A stretch of 57,500 nucleotides of DNA from the NCBI GenBank assembly GCA_905221605.1, contig CAJNDS010002736.1, positions 1 to 57,500 on the forward strand. The letters run 5' to 3'. Position numbers and translations under genes: made by a program. Positions 1-9,411 of the stretch are shown here, in pieces. Within the stretch, counting starts at the first letter, position 1; each line of letters begins with the position of its first letter. Source of the DNA: Symbiodinium natans (Eukaryota > Sar > Dinophyceae > Suessiales > Symbiodiniaceae). The notes below the pieces were generated by a model that saw nothing but the letters and a program-made list of their open reading frames with translations, had not been told where the DNA came from and did no database searches.

Positions 1-228
<228 letters not shown>

Positions 229-486
229 ACTCACCCACGCACTCACTCGCGCACCTCTCTACTCTTTCTCAATAGATAAATTTGCATGTGGGGTGATCCG
301 GTCCTTTAATTTTCTTATGCTATGAGCGGGGGGAGCATAAGAAAAACATCGCTGCCCTTTTTTATTTACCCTTTTATCAGGTGATGCTTGTGTTTGATGA
401 CGTGCTGCCCTGCGAAAGGTACTACGGAAAGATCCCGACCTTTATGATCAGCTGAAAGAGAGGCGGGGCGGACTGTAGCCATGCCA

Positions 487-588
487 TGGGATGATCCTCC
501 TGCCATTATAACAGTCCTTAATCAGGAGTACAATAGGGGGTACTATGATCCCCTTTAAGGCTTGTTAGTATAAGGGAGAGCATCCCAA
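487..588. mobile_element. Miniature inverted-repeat element, family M1
   Basis: About 100 bp. The left arm reads GGGATG...ACAGTCCTTAAT and the right arm is its imperfect reverse complement TTAAGG...GTTAGTATAAGG...CATCCCAA. The same arms recur at 925, 3880, 25043, 28091, 28405, 29992 and 48858. No protein is encoded, so movement would need a transposase in trans. Confidence 0.75.
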
Positions 589-924
589 CCTGTTCTAGGG
601 ATTCTCGGGTCTTTGGGAATTAGGGCTGGGATGTTGGGTGTTTGCAGTTACAAAGCAGTTTTCTGAGACACTCAAGATGGCATGAAAAAAGCATGACCTT
701 CGGTGCCGAGCTGAAGTTTTGAATCAAGGGAGGTCCTTCTGCACCATTCGGCTATGTTGGGGGAACAAGTGTGTTTTCAGCAACTGGTCTCCGGTGAGGA
801 TGCTGATGCTTATTTAGTTACTTTTCGGGATGTGCATTATTCACAACTTGCTATCGATCGTGTGGTCCCCTCGATTTTTTTGAGCAAGGCGTGGAAGCGC
901 AGTCTCCAGCACTGAGTATCCGTG

Positions 925-1019
925 TTTTCCCCTAGACTACCTGTCCTTAATAGGAATTCTAGTAGGGGGTACTAGAATCCCTATCAAGGACTGTTAGTAT
1001 AAGGGGGGGGACATCCCAA
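925..1019. mobile_element. Miniature inverted-repeat element, family M1
   Basis: Second M1 copy. CTGTCCTTAATAGG and TCAAGGACTGTTAGTATAAGG form the arms around a GTACTAGAATCC centre, ending in ACATCCCAA. The left terminus is degraded. Confidence 0.7.
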
Positions 1020-1067
1020 GGTTTAGGGCTCAGGGTTGACTTGGTGGCACTTTTTGCGGGTTTGCAC

Positions 1068-1187
1068 CCTAAACGCTAACCCTAAACCCTAAACCCTAAC
1101 CCTAAACCCTAAACCCTAAACCCTAAACCCTAAACCCCAAACCCTAAACCCTAAACCCTACACCCTAAGCCCTAAACCCTAAACCGG
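1068..1187. repeat. Interstitial telomere-type array (CCCTAAA)n
   Basis: About 17 units of CCCTAAA with scattered variants (CCCTAACC, CCCCAAA, CCCTACA). It ends two bases before the proposed AG acceptor of the exon at 1192, so the array forms the 3' end of the preceding intron. Confidence 0.95.
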
Positions 1188-1191
1188 GAAG

Positions 1192-1251
1192 CGGAGGCGC
1201 ACGAAGTTTGGCACGAGCTTGGCGCGCTGCATCAAGGCGCCGGGTGCCACG
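1192..1251 (+). CDS. Guanidino (arginine) kinase-like exon, N-terminal helical domain
   Basis: Open segment reading RRRTKFGTSLARCIKAPGAT. Phosphagen kinases carry a KTxFGxxLxDxI stretch in their small N-terminal domain, and the spacing of K, FG, L and I matches. The exon follows an AG (1190-1191) at the end of a CCCTAAA array and is followed by GTTTTG as a possible donor. It is the most upstream exon recognised. The true start lies upstream or outside the window. On its own this 20-residue match would be weak. It is supported by the ordered downstream exons of the same family. Confidence 0.5.
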
Positions 1252-1280
1252 GTTTTGTTTTTTGTTTTGGTTTGGTGGCC

Positions 1281-1430
1281 TCTTGGAGGTTCAAGGTACT
1301 CATATCTGCTTATTAATGAAGTATAGCTGTACTTCGAACTGTACTTAGAACCATATTAGGGCACTTAGGGGCCTATAAGTGGGTTATGAGTACAGTTTTG
1401 CTGGGGTAATAAGTGCCAGGAACCTCCAGG
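1281..1430. mobile_element. Miniature inverted-repeat element, family M2
   Basis: About 150 bp with termini CTTGGAGGTTC and GAACCTCCAGG as inverted repeats and internal GTACTTAGAACC / GGGTTATGAGTAC arms. Related copies lie at 16296, 22349, 23401, 25991 and 46494. No coding capacity. Confidence 0.75.
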
Positions 1431-3226
1431 CATTATGCAACAATCCTGCTGAAGTGGCAGGGTTTAGGGTTGGGGGAAAAGGCGGAAGTGAGCATGCAGC
1501 AAACTTTGTCGCCAGTCCGCCATCGACGCCCCAAACAGCAGTGACGCGTGCCGGCGCCTAAGTTCTCTTGGCATGTAGTTGCCAAGAGGTTTCAGGATGT
1601 TGTTACACCCTTGAACCCGATGGCCTATAGTTGATCCAGTTCGTGATATTCAACCCGCGCATGCTCAGGCTTGTTCGCGGGCGACGAGGATTGCTGCGTT
1701 TGCATATGTCTGCAGTCCAATCCGCACCAGCGAGCTTGTTCCCTTTGTTGCAGAAAGCTATTGCGATATTGTAGGCGGATCAGGTGCAGAAACGAAGAAA
1801 CGAGAGGTGCAATTTGCACATTGCAACCTTCATAGGCTTCGTGACGTGCTGCGAGACATTGGGATTGTTTCTTGGCGCTCTGAACGAGGTCGTCAGCACC
1901 AGAGGTTTTAGGGGTCGTTTCCCCGTAGCCTGAGAGGAGTGCTTCGACACGTTTGCAGAGATCTTCAACGTGCGGTTCTCGAGTCCCACATGGAGCACGG
2001 AAAGCACAACAACCTTAACCTGGGTTTAGGGTTTGGGGTTTAGGGTTTAGGGTTTAGGGTATAGGGTTTAGGGTTTAGGGTTTAGGGTAACTTGAAGGGA
2101 AATGGACTGTAGCCGAAGTTGGCCTTAGAGGAGGTAAAAGGAACATCACCCTACCGGACATAAAGTATAAGTCTAGTAAATGACTCCTAGGAAGCCTATC
2201 CTGAAGCCACATCAACTCCAGAATTTGGGCCAACATATGCCAAAATGCTATGCTGGTGACCTTTGGGATGAATAGTGATTCTGGCTGAGGGTGGGCACAA
2301 GTGGGAAGTCCTGGATGGCTGATAACATTTAGCGCAATGGAGGGCGATCACATCCTTGCTTGGTGACAAGCGGGTGAAGACCTTTAGCCCCAGCTCAGGT
2401 GGTCATCGCTCGAGTGCACGGCCTGCTTCCGGCAGGTCGGCACAATAGACTCGCCAAGCAAATCCCTTCCACTCCCTGGGAGATGTGCCATTGTTGGCAG
2501 CCAGGACCCAGTGAGACCCTGCATTGGATCCCAGGTGCATGCCACCGCCACGAATTGCCGTCGTGTATGAAGGGCGATCGTAGTTCCCCGCCCCCCGTCT
2601 CCACCCAACCCCCCATACCACTCAGAGCGATAGAATGCCACAAAGAGGTTCGTTCTGTGCCCAAAAGGGGTTCGTGGCACCTCACGGGTGGGATCCGGTC
2701 CGAGCCTGTTTCTTTCCTGGGAGGCGATGTGGTCTGCCCTTCGCCACCACGTCCCCGTGGCGGCAGATCAGGGAATTGAGGGGCTCGGATGGGTCTGGGG
2801 GCCTCCTTCACCTGAGTAACCCTACAAGGGGATTCTTGGGGCAGAAAATGGGGCAGCCTTCCTATTTGGGGAAGCCTGAGGCCCTCGATTCTTCAGGAGC
2901 AGAGATAGCCACATAGCTGTTTGCTCCGCAGCCGTCATTTAGGGTCTTCTTGTTCAGTTCTTTGCTTGAAGCTAAGACCAGGATGCTCACATCAATGTGC
3001 TACCATGCTCGAATGGAGTACTTTGCGCTGAAAGGTCGGCGTGCCCCGGAATCTATGTCCGGAACCCAAGAGGTTTGAGAAAGTCTCGGGAGGTCCTCAG
3101 CTGGCTCAGCTAGGGTTTATTTAGGGTTCAGGGTTCAGGGTTTAGGGTTTAGGGTTTAGGGTTTAGGGTTCTGTAGGTGCGAAAACAGGGGTCGTGGTTT
3201 GAATTTTAAAAACCCGAAGCCTACCC
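1431..3226. other. Intron-like stretch without a recognised gene
   Basis: Contains a TTTAGGG array (about 2028-2090) and another (3112-3170). The several 60-140-residue open frames between 2384 and 2916 overlap one another on both strands and show no recognisable motif. I treat them as chance frames in GC-rich sequence. In the gene model this would be intron between exons at 1192 and 3231. Confidence 0.4.
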
Positions 3227-3230
3227 CCAG

Positions 3231-3264
3231 GGAACCTGCTATGGCCGAAGCCCTTCGCAAACTT
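3231..3264 (+). CDS. Candidate guanidino kinase exon (weak)
   Basis: After the acceptor-like CTACCCCCAG comes an open stretch reading EPAMAEALRKL, followed by GTGAGC, a good donor. It ends in phase 0 and would join the exon at 3356, which starts in phase 0. In phosphagen kinases this position holds the DxExYxxFxxLF segment, and the resemblance is only general. It could be chance. Confidence 0.3.
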
Positions 3265-3355
3265 GTGAGCCGACATCGCCCTAAACCCTAAACCAAAAAC
3301 CCCAAAACCCTAAATCCCCCTAAACCCTACACCCAAAAAATTTTAAACCGACCAG

Positions 3356-3431
3356 CGGAGGTGCCGAGGCCGCGTCAGCGGACGCCTGGACCCCACAGGG
3401 CAGATCATCCACTCGGTGGAGGTCGGCATGG
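3356..3431 (+). CDS. Guanidino kinase-like exon with DPTG motif
   Basis: Reads ...GRLDPTGQIIHSVEVGM and ends with one base of the next codon. In arginine and creatine kinases the segment DPxGxYVxSTRVRxGRSLxGY begins the catalytic domain. Here DPTG, the hydrophobic pair and S align without gaps. The donor is GTTTAG, the first bases of the adjacent TTTAGGG array. Joining base 3431 to 4217 gives ...VGM-V-RNLSGF, which restores exactly the family's spacing between S and RxL. This phase-1 junction is the best single piece of evidence for the gene. The usual R-V-R residues are V-E-V/G-M, so activity is doubtful. Confidence 0.6.
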
Positions 3432-3879
3432 GTTTAGGGTTCAGGGTTTGGGATGTTTAGGGTTTAGGGTCAGGGTGTAGGGGTTTAGGGTTTAGGGTTT
3501 AGGGCTTAGGGTTTAGGGTTTAGGGTGGGTTTCGGGTGCAGGGTTTAGGATATCGAAAAAAGGTTTCGGGTTTTGGGTTTAGGGTTTAGGGATCTGGGTC
3601 AATTTTCAGCCCTCAGTCCTCAAAGTCCTCAACCGGACAGGGGCACCTTTTTGGGCTGAAGCCCTTCTGTCTCTAAACCCGAAACCCTAAACCCGAAACC
3701 CTAAACCCTAAACCCTAAACCCTAAACCCGAAACCCTAAACCCTAAACCCGAAACCCGAAACCCGAATCCCTGACCCTACAGGCCCCTGGATGCAAAATA
3801 CATCCTCACCCCCTGATCATCTCCACCTATTTCAAACACGCTTCCCAGACTAGATGTGGCATTCTTATTCACCCTTGTA

Positions 3880-4041
3880 CCAGCAGTCCTTACTAGGGAT
3901 TATAGTACCCCTCCCCCCCCTATTATAATCACCATTAAGGACTGCTAAAGTAAATGAACAGTCCTTAATAGGCACTATAGTACCCCCCCCCCCCGCCCCC
4001 CTATGATAAGGACTGCTAGTATAGGGGAAAGAAAATCCCAA
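3880..4041. mobile_element. Two adjoining M1-type elements
   Basis: AGTCCTTACTAGGG...CATTAAGGACTG is followed directly by AGTCCTTAATAGGCAC...GATAAGGACTGCTAGTATAGGGG, giving two overlapping inverted-repeat units separated by C-rich centres. Lies in the intron between exons at 3356 and 4217. Confidence 0.65.
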
Positions 4042-4216
4042 GTTTCATCCTTGAACCGAAAGAGCGCGTTGGCCCCAGAGCCTCTCAGAAACCCTTCCAG
4101 TTTGATTAAACAGATTCCGAATCAACCTGAGAAACCCTAAACCCTAAACCCTAAACCCTAAACCCTAAACCCGAAACCCGAAACCCTAAACCCCAGCCCA
4201 ATGGAGGTCTCCGCAG

Positions 4217-4287
4217 TGCGGAACTTGAGTGGCTTCCGCTTCCCACCGGCCATGGACGCCGCGGAGCGCGCCGAGGTGTGGACGACG
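4217..4287 (+). CDS. Guanidino kinase-like exon (RNLSGF)
   Basis: After CCGCAG the frame reads (V)RNLSGFRFPPAMDAAERAE, then VWTT. This corresponds to the phosphagen-kinase stretch RSLxGYxxxPxxxxxxRxExE. A CCCTAAA array precedes the exon and a TTTAGGG array follows it. The end is placed at TGGACGACG with a GC donor (GCAGGG), because that leaves phase 0 and joins the next exon in frame. A GT donor at 4293 would break the frame. Confidence is moderate for the family and lower for the exact 3' boundary. Confidence 0.6.
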
Positions 4288-4759
4288 GCAGGGTTTAGGG
4301 TTTAGGGTTTCGGATTCAGGGTGAAGGGTTCAGGGTTTTTCAGGGTTTAGGGCTCAAGGTTTAGTGTATGGGGTTTAGGGTTTAGGGTTCAGGGTTTAGG
4401 GTTGAGATTTTAGGGTATAGGGTTTAGGGTTCAGGGTTCAGGGTTTAGGGTTTGGGGAAAGGGTTTAGGGTTTAGGGTATGGGTTGTAGGGGTTTAGAGG
4501 CAAAAAGGGGTATGCAAAAAGGGGCCTGGGTCACAGGCAAAAAAAGGTTTAGGGTTTAGAGCAAGTCCTGTTTCAGAAGGGAGTAATGAGACCAGTTGCA
4601 AAAGGGTTTGAGAGTTTAGGGTTGAAGGGATCGTCTGGAGCACAGTGGGTTAAGAAAGCCCTCTCCTCAAGGACCTAAACCTTAAACCCTAAACCCTAAA
4701 CCCTAAGCCCTAAACCCTAAACCCTAAACCCTAAACCCTACTGGTCATGCCACTCTGAG

Positions 4760-4811
4760 GTGGAGATGCTGCTTGCCAAGGCGATCCGGGGACTGGCTCC
4801 TGCTGTGAAAG
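4760..4811 (+). CDS. Guanidino kinase-like exon (KG before YFPL)
   Basis: Reads VEMLLAKAIRGLAPAVK and one base. The family has a helix ending in LKGxYYPL here. The frame is joined to 15085 across the copia-containing intron using a GC donor (GGCACGCG). The junction codon becomes Gly and gives VKG-VYFPL, as in the family. The exon is bracketed by CCCTAAA upstream and TTTAGGG downstream. An alternative reading continuing through LRELCTSQ is open but has no family support. Confidence 0.55.
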
Positions 4812-4842
4812 GCACGCGACTGCGGGAGCTGTGTACTTCCCA

Positions 4843-5072
4843 GCGGGTTTAGGGTTTAGGGTTTAGGGTTTAGGTGCAAACATGTTTGTGTCGTGTAGGG
4901 TTTAGGGTGGAGGGTGTAGGGTTTAGGGTTTAGGGAGTTTAGGGAGTTTAGGGAGCTTAGGGAGTTTAGGGAGTTTAGGGAGTTTAGGGAGATTAGGGAG
5001 ATTAGGGAGTTTAGGGAGTTTAGGGGCGTTTAGGGTTAGGGTAGTTTAGGGTTTAGGGTTACAAGAAGGTTG
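4843..5072. repeat. TTTAGGG array with a 9-bp TTTAGGGAG variant block
   Basis: Standard TTTAGGG units at both ends. Between about 4934 and 5028 there are about ten units of 9 bp (TTTAGGGAG, some ATTAGGGAG or CTTAGGGAG). A homogenised variant inside a telomere-type array points to local slippage or unequal exchange after insertion. Confidence 0.9.
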
Positions 5073-5160
5073 GTTGTCATTTCTGCCTCTTTTGCTGAAT
5101 CTTGTGACGATGGGTTTTAGACCCCTGAACCCTGGACGTAGAGCTGCTCCACTATGAATG

Positions 5161-5240
5161 GGAAACCCTAAACCCTAAACCCTAAACCCTAAACCCTAGA
5201 CCCTAGACCCTAAACCCTAAACCCTAAACCCTAAACCCTA
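5161..5240. repeat. CCCTAAA array, insertion site of the copia element
   Basis: About 11 units. The array is interrupted exactly at 5240/5241 by the 5' LTR and resumes as CCCTAAACCCTAA at 14506. CCCTA is present on both sides and may be the 5-bp target duplication, though the repeat itself makes this impossible to prove. Confidence 0.9.
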
Positions 5241-5447
5241 TGCGGAGCTGCAGTTGGTATTGTAGAAAAGAGTTGGTGTTGAAAGTTGAAGGGTCAATGT
5301 ACCTGGTAATCTTCTTGGCTCAAGGACTGGGCCATGCGCCTGGTAGCAAAAAAGAGTTTCGAGTTCCTGGTGTTTGCTGGTTGGTTCGGGGTGAAACCTC
5401 TGGCGACTGTTAGGGTTGATTCCCTTCCCCTTTCGGTTGCCCCCGTA
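5241..5447 (+). repeat. 5' LTR of copia element
   Basis: Starts TGCGGAGCTGCAG and ends TTGCCCCCGTA. Compared with the 3' LTR (14310-14505) it has GCAAAAAA in place of AAAA near 5346 and seven extra bases in the pyrimidine-rich part near 5421-5432, with no substitution. The element begins TG but ends TA, not CA. A stretch at 5304-5324 resembles the dinoflagellate spliced leader (see findings). Confidence 0.95.
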
Positions 5448-5460
5448 GGTTATGAGCCCA
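5448..5460 (+). promoter_or_regulatory. Primer-binding site, half-tRNA type (initiator Met)
   Basis: GGTTATGAGCCCA follows the LTR directly. Its reverse complement, TGGGCTCATAACC, is the anticodon stem-loop of eukaryotic initiator tRNA-Met, with the CAT anticodon in the middle, not the tRNA 3' end. Drosophila copia is known to prime from such an internally cleaved tRNA-Met half. I infer the same mechanism here. Confidence 0.8.
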
Positions 5461-5509
5461 AATTAGGCTTCCTGCGGTATAGGTAAAGATTTTTCGTTTG
5501 TTTAACGCC

Positions 5510-7102
5510 ATGGACATGATGCGGCGTCGCTCTGAGCCTGGACTGTCGCCCACGGCCAATGAAGCCGAAGGAAATCGTGGTGATGGGGGTGAAGAACGAC
5601 AACAAGTGGTACAAGCGCTGACAGATGGTAGGGAGGTTGCAATGATACAACCAACGTCTCATGAAGTGGTTCCGGTTCCAGCAGCAAATCCTTTCTGGAG
5701 CGAGCGGGCTCAAGAAGAAATGAGACTGAGGCAATCAAGGCCGGCAAGTCTTCCTGCAAGCGGAGGGGATAGAAGTGGTGAAAATACGAGGAGGCCACCA
5801 TCGCTGCAAGATCTCTTGGGTCAGGAACCTGCACCTGTTGAGAGACCATCGTCAGGCTTAATGGGCCAGATGGAACGAGGTACTATTGGTGGAGCGCAAG
5901 TAGAGGAAGAGCTTATTCCTGATGTGAGTGGTGAAGAACAAAGTGAAGATATGGCAGTGGTAAAGCGTGCGCTTAAGGAGTTGCTTGTGCAAACAAAGGA
6001 GCTGGGGAACAGGTTGCATCGGGTGGAGGAGAAAAGCTATACCTCTGCTGCATCTGGGTCAGCTTTGAGAGCACGGAGCACTGGAGTGGTGGACGCAAAT
6101 GCTGCATATCCTTTGGGAATGACTCCAGAGAAACAGTACCTGCCAGGACAAGTTTTCTACACTGATGGTATGGGTGGTTTTTGGACTGTGTTGCCTGATG
6201 GGACATGGCTGCCTATTGAGGGCTACGACCTGCCAAAGGGTTGTGATCTTCAATCCTTGCCGGGGCCCAGGAAGGGGGATGCTCAAGTGGAGGATGAAAA
6301 AGAAGTGCCAATGATGCATGTAGCTGAAGGGAAGAAACCCTCCAGATTGCCTCCATTGAATCACCCCACGGGAGGTCCTGCAAGTGGTGGATATGCAAGT
6401 GGACCACCTGGTTTAACACATGTTCCGATTACTTCCTTGCCGTCAGGTGCTGATGGTTCTGCCGCACCTATGGGGAACCAGCCCGGTGTTGTTTCAGCTC
6501 GGGAAACTGCGACGCAAGAAAACTCAGCAGGATCGGGTGGATATACAATGGTGGATGATGTTCCGTATCGGTGGAAAATGGTCGCTGGGAAGTTGGAATT
6601 AGAAAAGGTTCCGCTCACAGCTGTTACGCCTGGTATGGGACATGGACTGCCTCAAGGGCCTGGTGGTAGGGTCAGTTTACCTCCTGGAGCAGTGGTGCCA
6701 CGTGGTATGCCAATCATTGGTGATAGTTCTGGAACTGAACGTCCGGAGGCTCTTGGGAAGCATGTGATGAGCCTTCCTACTTTAGCAGACTACACACCAA
6801 GCAATCCGACGGCGCTAGGTGATTGGATCGCAATGATCGAACCAATGTTGTCTTCGCTGACAGATACAGGAAGAGTGTGGTGGCAATGCGTCTATTCAAA
6901 GGCGTATCAGGCGTATGCCAAATGGTTGAGTGTTTCTCCGCTGGAAAGGTTGGGCATCAAGGCTGAGCTGGAAGGGCTCAAAGTGGTTCAAACTGTGCAT
7001 GTTTTGTTGGAGCAGAGAGCGGTGTCTTTACTGCTGCAGGCGATTCCGGAGAGATTGAAGACCGAGATCGTTTCCACTCGAATGTTGGGGTCAGTGATGT
7101 GA
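5510..7102 (+). CDS. gag: copia gag, N-terminal part
   Basis: Open frame starting at ATGGAC (good context, GCCATGG) 62 bp after the LTR and running about 530 codons. The first third is charged and Pro/Gly-rich. A coiled segment lies near residues 150-175 (VKRALKELLVQTKELGNRL). The C-terminal part (LGDWIAMIEPMLSSLTDTG, then WW and a helical region) resembles the gag helical domain of algal copia elements. It ends at TGA 7100-7102, where the related sequence continues in another frame from 7099, so this is a frameshift rather than a natural stop. No zinc finger is in this part. An upstream TTG at 5498 is in frame but unlikely as start. Confidence 0.75.
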   Translation: MDMMRRRSEPGLSPTANEAEGNRGDGGEERQQVVQALTDGREVAMIQPTSHEVVPVPAANPFWSERAQEEMRLRQSRPASLPASGGDRSGENTRRPPSLQDLLGQEPAPVERPSSGLMGQMERGTIGGAQVEEELIPDVSGEEQSEDMAVVKRALKELLVQTKELGNRLHRVEEKSYTSAASGSALRARSTGVVDANAAYPLGMTPEKQYLPGQVFYTDGMGGFWTVLPDGTWLPIEGYDLPKGCDLQSLPGPRKGDAQVEDEKEVPMMHVAEGKKPSRLPPLNHPTGGPASGGYASGPPGLTHVPITSLPSGADGSAAPMGNQPGVVSARETATQENSAGSGGYTMVDDVPYRWKMVAGKLELEKVPLTAVTPGMGHGLPQGPGGRVSLPPGAVVPRGMPIIGDSSGTERPEALGKHVMSLPTLADYTPSNPTALGDWIAMIEPMLSSLTDTGRVWWQCVYSKAYQAYAKWLSVSPLERLGIKAELEGLKVVQTVHVLLEQRAVSLLLQAIPERLKTEIVSTRMLGSVM

Positions 7103-9411
7103 TGATATTTTACAAATTGCTGACGGTCTACCAACCAGGTGGAGCAAATGAGCGCAGCACAATGTTGAACTTCTTGGTGCAACCATCTTCAGCAACCTCG
7201 ATCTCAGAGGCCATCAAGGGAGTGCGTCAATGGGCGCAATGGCGTTCCCGATTAAGGGAGTTGAGAGCGGCCGAGCCGGACGCTACCTTGCTTATCAAGG
7301 GATTGGATGGTTTATCATCCGCGTTGCTGGCAAAACACCCTACGGTTCATTTCAGAGTGGCATCCTTTCGGGAGAAATTGGGGGTGGACTACTCGCCGAC
7401 CTCTGAAACTGCGACACAACTAGCTGAAATGTTACAGGCAGAGTTTGAACTGCTATTGCATAGTGCTGGTGATCAAGAGGTGAAGCAGGACTCGGACGCC
7501 AAGAAAAGAGCAAGGTTAAACAAGGCCCAAAAGGGAACTGGTGACGAGACGGAGGAGGGTGACAAAGGCAAAGGGAAAGGAAAAAGGTACAGCGGTGATG
7601 GTGAACGTCCATTCTGTTGGATATATGGGAAGACAGATGCAGGCTGCAAGTTCGGATCCCGTTGCAAATTTCGCCATGATAAAGACTCCCTGGAGCGAGG
7701 AAGATGTTTTGAGTGTGGGGCCGTTGGCCATCTACAGCCGCAGTGTCCATATAAGGATGGTGCAAGTTCCAATGTGGACTCAAACCCTGAGAGGAATAGA
7801 TCTAAAGGGAATTCTCCCAAAGGGGGAAAGGGCGGCAAAGGTGCGAAATGGGGAAATGCCAAAAAGGCAGAGGTGGCTGAAGGGGGAGATGAGACGGCTA
7901 ATGCGGGATTGGAGAAAGGTTCTGCAAGTCCCTCATCACCATCAACACCCAATCAGGTCCTTGCTGAAGCGTTAGAAGTGCTGAAATCTATGAAACTGTC
8001 ATCAGCGCAGTCAGCATCAAGCGGGGATCCCAGTGTTCGAATGTTATGTGGCTCTGGGTTGTTTCAGCAGGAAGGGAGAGTGGCGTTGGTGGATACAGCT
8101 GCTACGCATCTTGTGCGGACGCTTTTTCCGTGGGAATGTTTACCCGACACTACTGTTATGGTGCAAAGCGCACTTGGTGGTGTGACAATGAGGATTACAG
8201 AGAAAGGGACGTTGATTAGGGAAGACAATGGGCCTCTGATTATCCCTCTCTGGTTGATTTTGGAGTTTGGGGCGAACCTCACCGTGATCAATGGGATGTG
8301 TCACGTGGGTGCAAAATCTTCGCTGGACCAGCTCTTGTGGTTTGAACATGGCTGTTTGGTTATGGAGTACAAAACAGCTGAAAAGATGGTTTTGCATGCT
8401 GAAAGGCAGCGTGCGTCTTGGTCCCATTCTCAATGGAGGAATGGAAGGGCGGACTGTGGAGTCGGTTCGTCTGATGCCACGTTGTTGCCGAAGCAGGGAG
8501 AAGGCCGAGGAGTATGCGTTCTACATGTGGCCAGGGTTTCTGACACCAATGAGTGTTCAGGAATGGGCATGTTGGACTCGGGAGCATCACATCCTCTCAG
8601 ATCACTTCGTCCTGGTGAACAGCTTCCGCAGCAAAAGGTGTTGGTGTCTTTAGCTGTTGGATCTCGGGAGATGTGTATTACCCCAGGTGGGACCCTGGTA
8701 ACTCCTGAAATGGTAGATCCACTAGTGCCAATTGGCAAAGCGAGCGCCTTGGTTGGTCTCAGAGTTCAGTGGCGTGGTGGCAAGTGCACAGCCTCACATC
8801 CTGTTCTGGGGGAACTTCGCGTTCGTGATCTGAATGGGTGCCCTTGTTTGGAAAAGGAGGTGGCGCTTCAGATCATTGATGAAATGGATTGGTGTTCACC
8901 AAAGCAAGCATTGAAGGTGGCACGTATGGTTCAAGGGTGTCCGAATACGGACAACGAGGTGGCCGTAAAAGCGTCGTTGCAAAGCGCAGCGCGGACAGCG
9001 TCAGCGAATGAGGAGGAGTTCGTCCAGGCATGTTGGCGATTTCTTCGGTGGTATTATGGGGATATACCGGAAAATATGCTGATGGAGCTGTTGCCACGGG
9101 GAGATATTGCGGCGTTGCCTTTCAACCGTCATAAGAGGAGACGGCTGGCACGAGCAAAAAGGGTGGTGGTACACCTATTTTCGGGAAAACAAAAATGGCA
9201 TTTTCCCAGTCGGGATGTGGAGGTACTGGAGCTGGATTTGACAAAAGGCGGTGACCTACATAATTCGAGCGTCTGGAAGTATCTTCTGCATCTGGCGGCT
9301 GAAGGAAAGGTGGTTGCTGTGGTTGGAGGACCTCCATGCAGGACAGTGTCAAGGTTGAGAGGTGAAGACGGTGGTCCACCTGTATTACGCCGGCGCTGTG
9401 GTTGGGATTAA
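7099..9411 (+). CDS. pol: copia gag zinc fingers, two protease-like domains, start of methyltransferase-like domain
   Basis: About 770 codons continuing the previous segment after a frame break. The end of the gag helical domain comes first. Near residues 170-210 there is a CCCH finger (CWIYGKTDAGCKFGSRC..H) followed by a retroviral knuckle CFECGAVGHLQPQC. A KGGKGGKGAK basic linker follows. Two retropepsin-like motifs come next, LVDTAATHLVR (Asp332) and MLDSGASHPLR (Asp493), each followed by a similar pattern ending GTL. From about residue 689 the sequence reads VVVHLFSG, then VLELD, then GGPPCRTVS (Cys747). These match motifs I, II and IV of C5-cytosine methyltransferases in order. Stop at 9411 is a frameshift effect. 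Confidence 0.8.
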   Translation: MMIFYKLLTVYQPGGANERSTMLNFLVQPSSATSISEAIKGVRQWAQWRSRLRELRAAEPDATLLIKGLDGLSSALLAKHPTVHFRVASFREKLGVDYSPTSETATQLAEMLQAEFELLLHSAGDQEVKQDSDAKKRARLNKAQKGTGDETEEGDKGKGKGKRYSGDGERPFCWIYGKTDAGCKFGSRCKFRHDKDSLERGRCFECGAVGHLQPQCPYKDGASSNVDSNPERNRSKGNSPKGGKGGKGAKWGNAKKAEVAEGGDETANAGLEKGSASPSSPSTPNQVLAEALEVLKSMKLSSAQSASSGDPSVRMLCGSGLFQQEGRVALVDTAATHLVRTLFPWECLPDTTVMVQSALGGVTMRITEKGTLIREDNGPLIIPLWLILEFGANLTVINGMCHVGAKSSLDQLLWFEHGCLVMEYKTAEKMVLHAERQRASWSHSQWRNGRADCGVGSSDATLLPKQGEGRGVCVLHVARVSDTNECSGMGMLDSGASHPLRSLRPGEQLPQQKVLVSLAVGSREMCITPGGTLVTPEMVDPLVPIGKASALVGLRVQWRGGKCTASHPVLGELRVRDLNGCPCLEKEVALQIIDEMDWCSPKQALKVARMVQGCPNTDNEVAVKASLQSAARTASANEEEFVQACWRFLRWYYGDIPENMLMELLPRGDIAALPFNRHKRRRLARAKRVVVHLFSGKQKWHFPSRDVEVLELDLTKGGDLHNSSVWKYLLHLAAEGKVVAVVGGPPCRTVSRLRGEDGGPPVLRRRCGWD

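Larger units (their letters stand above)
229..1067. other. Non-coding stretch with two miniature elements
   Basis: No convincing reading frame. The stretch holds two copies of the M1 inverted-repeat family (487-588 and 925-1019) and otherwise unremarkable AT/GC-mixed sequence. It would be upstream flank or intron of the guanidino kinase-like gene. Confidence 0.5.

Noticed and set aside
2384-2916. Overlapping frames of 70-138 codons on both strands
   Set aside because: They share bases, have no motifs and no splice context. GC-rich chance frames.
4812-4850. Exon continuation LRELCTSQR after 4811
   Set aside because: It is open, but the GC-donor junction to 15085 gives the conserved KGxYFPL spacing, which this reading does not.
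7352-8738. Minus-strand frames inside the copia pol region
   Set aside because: Shadows of the plus-strand polyprotein, which has clear domains.
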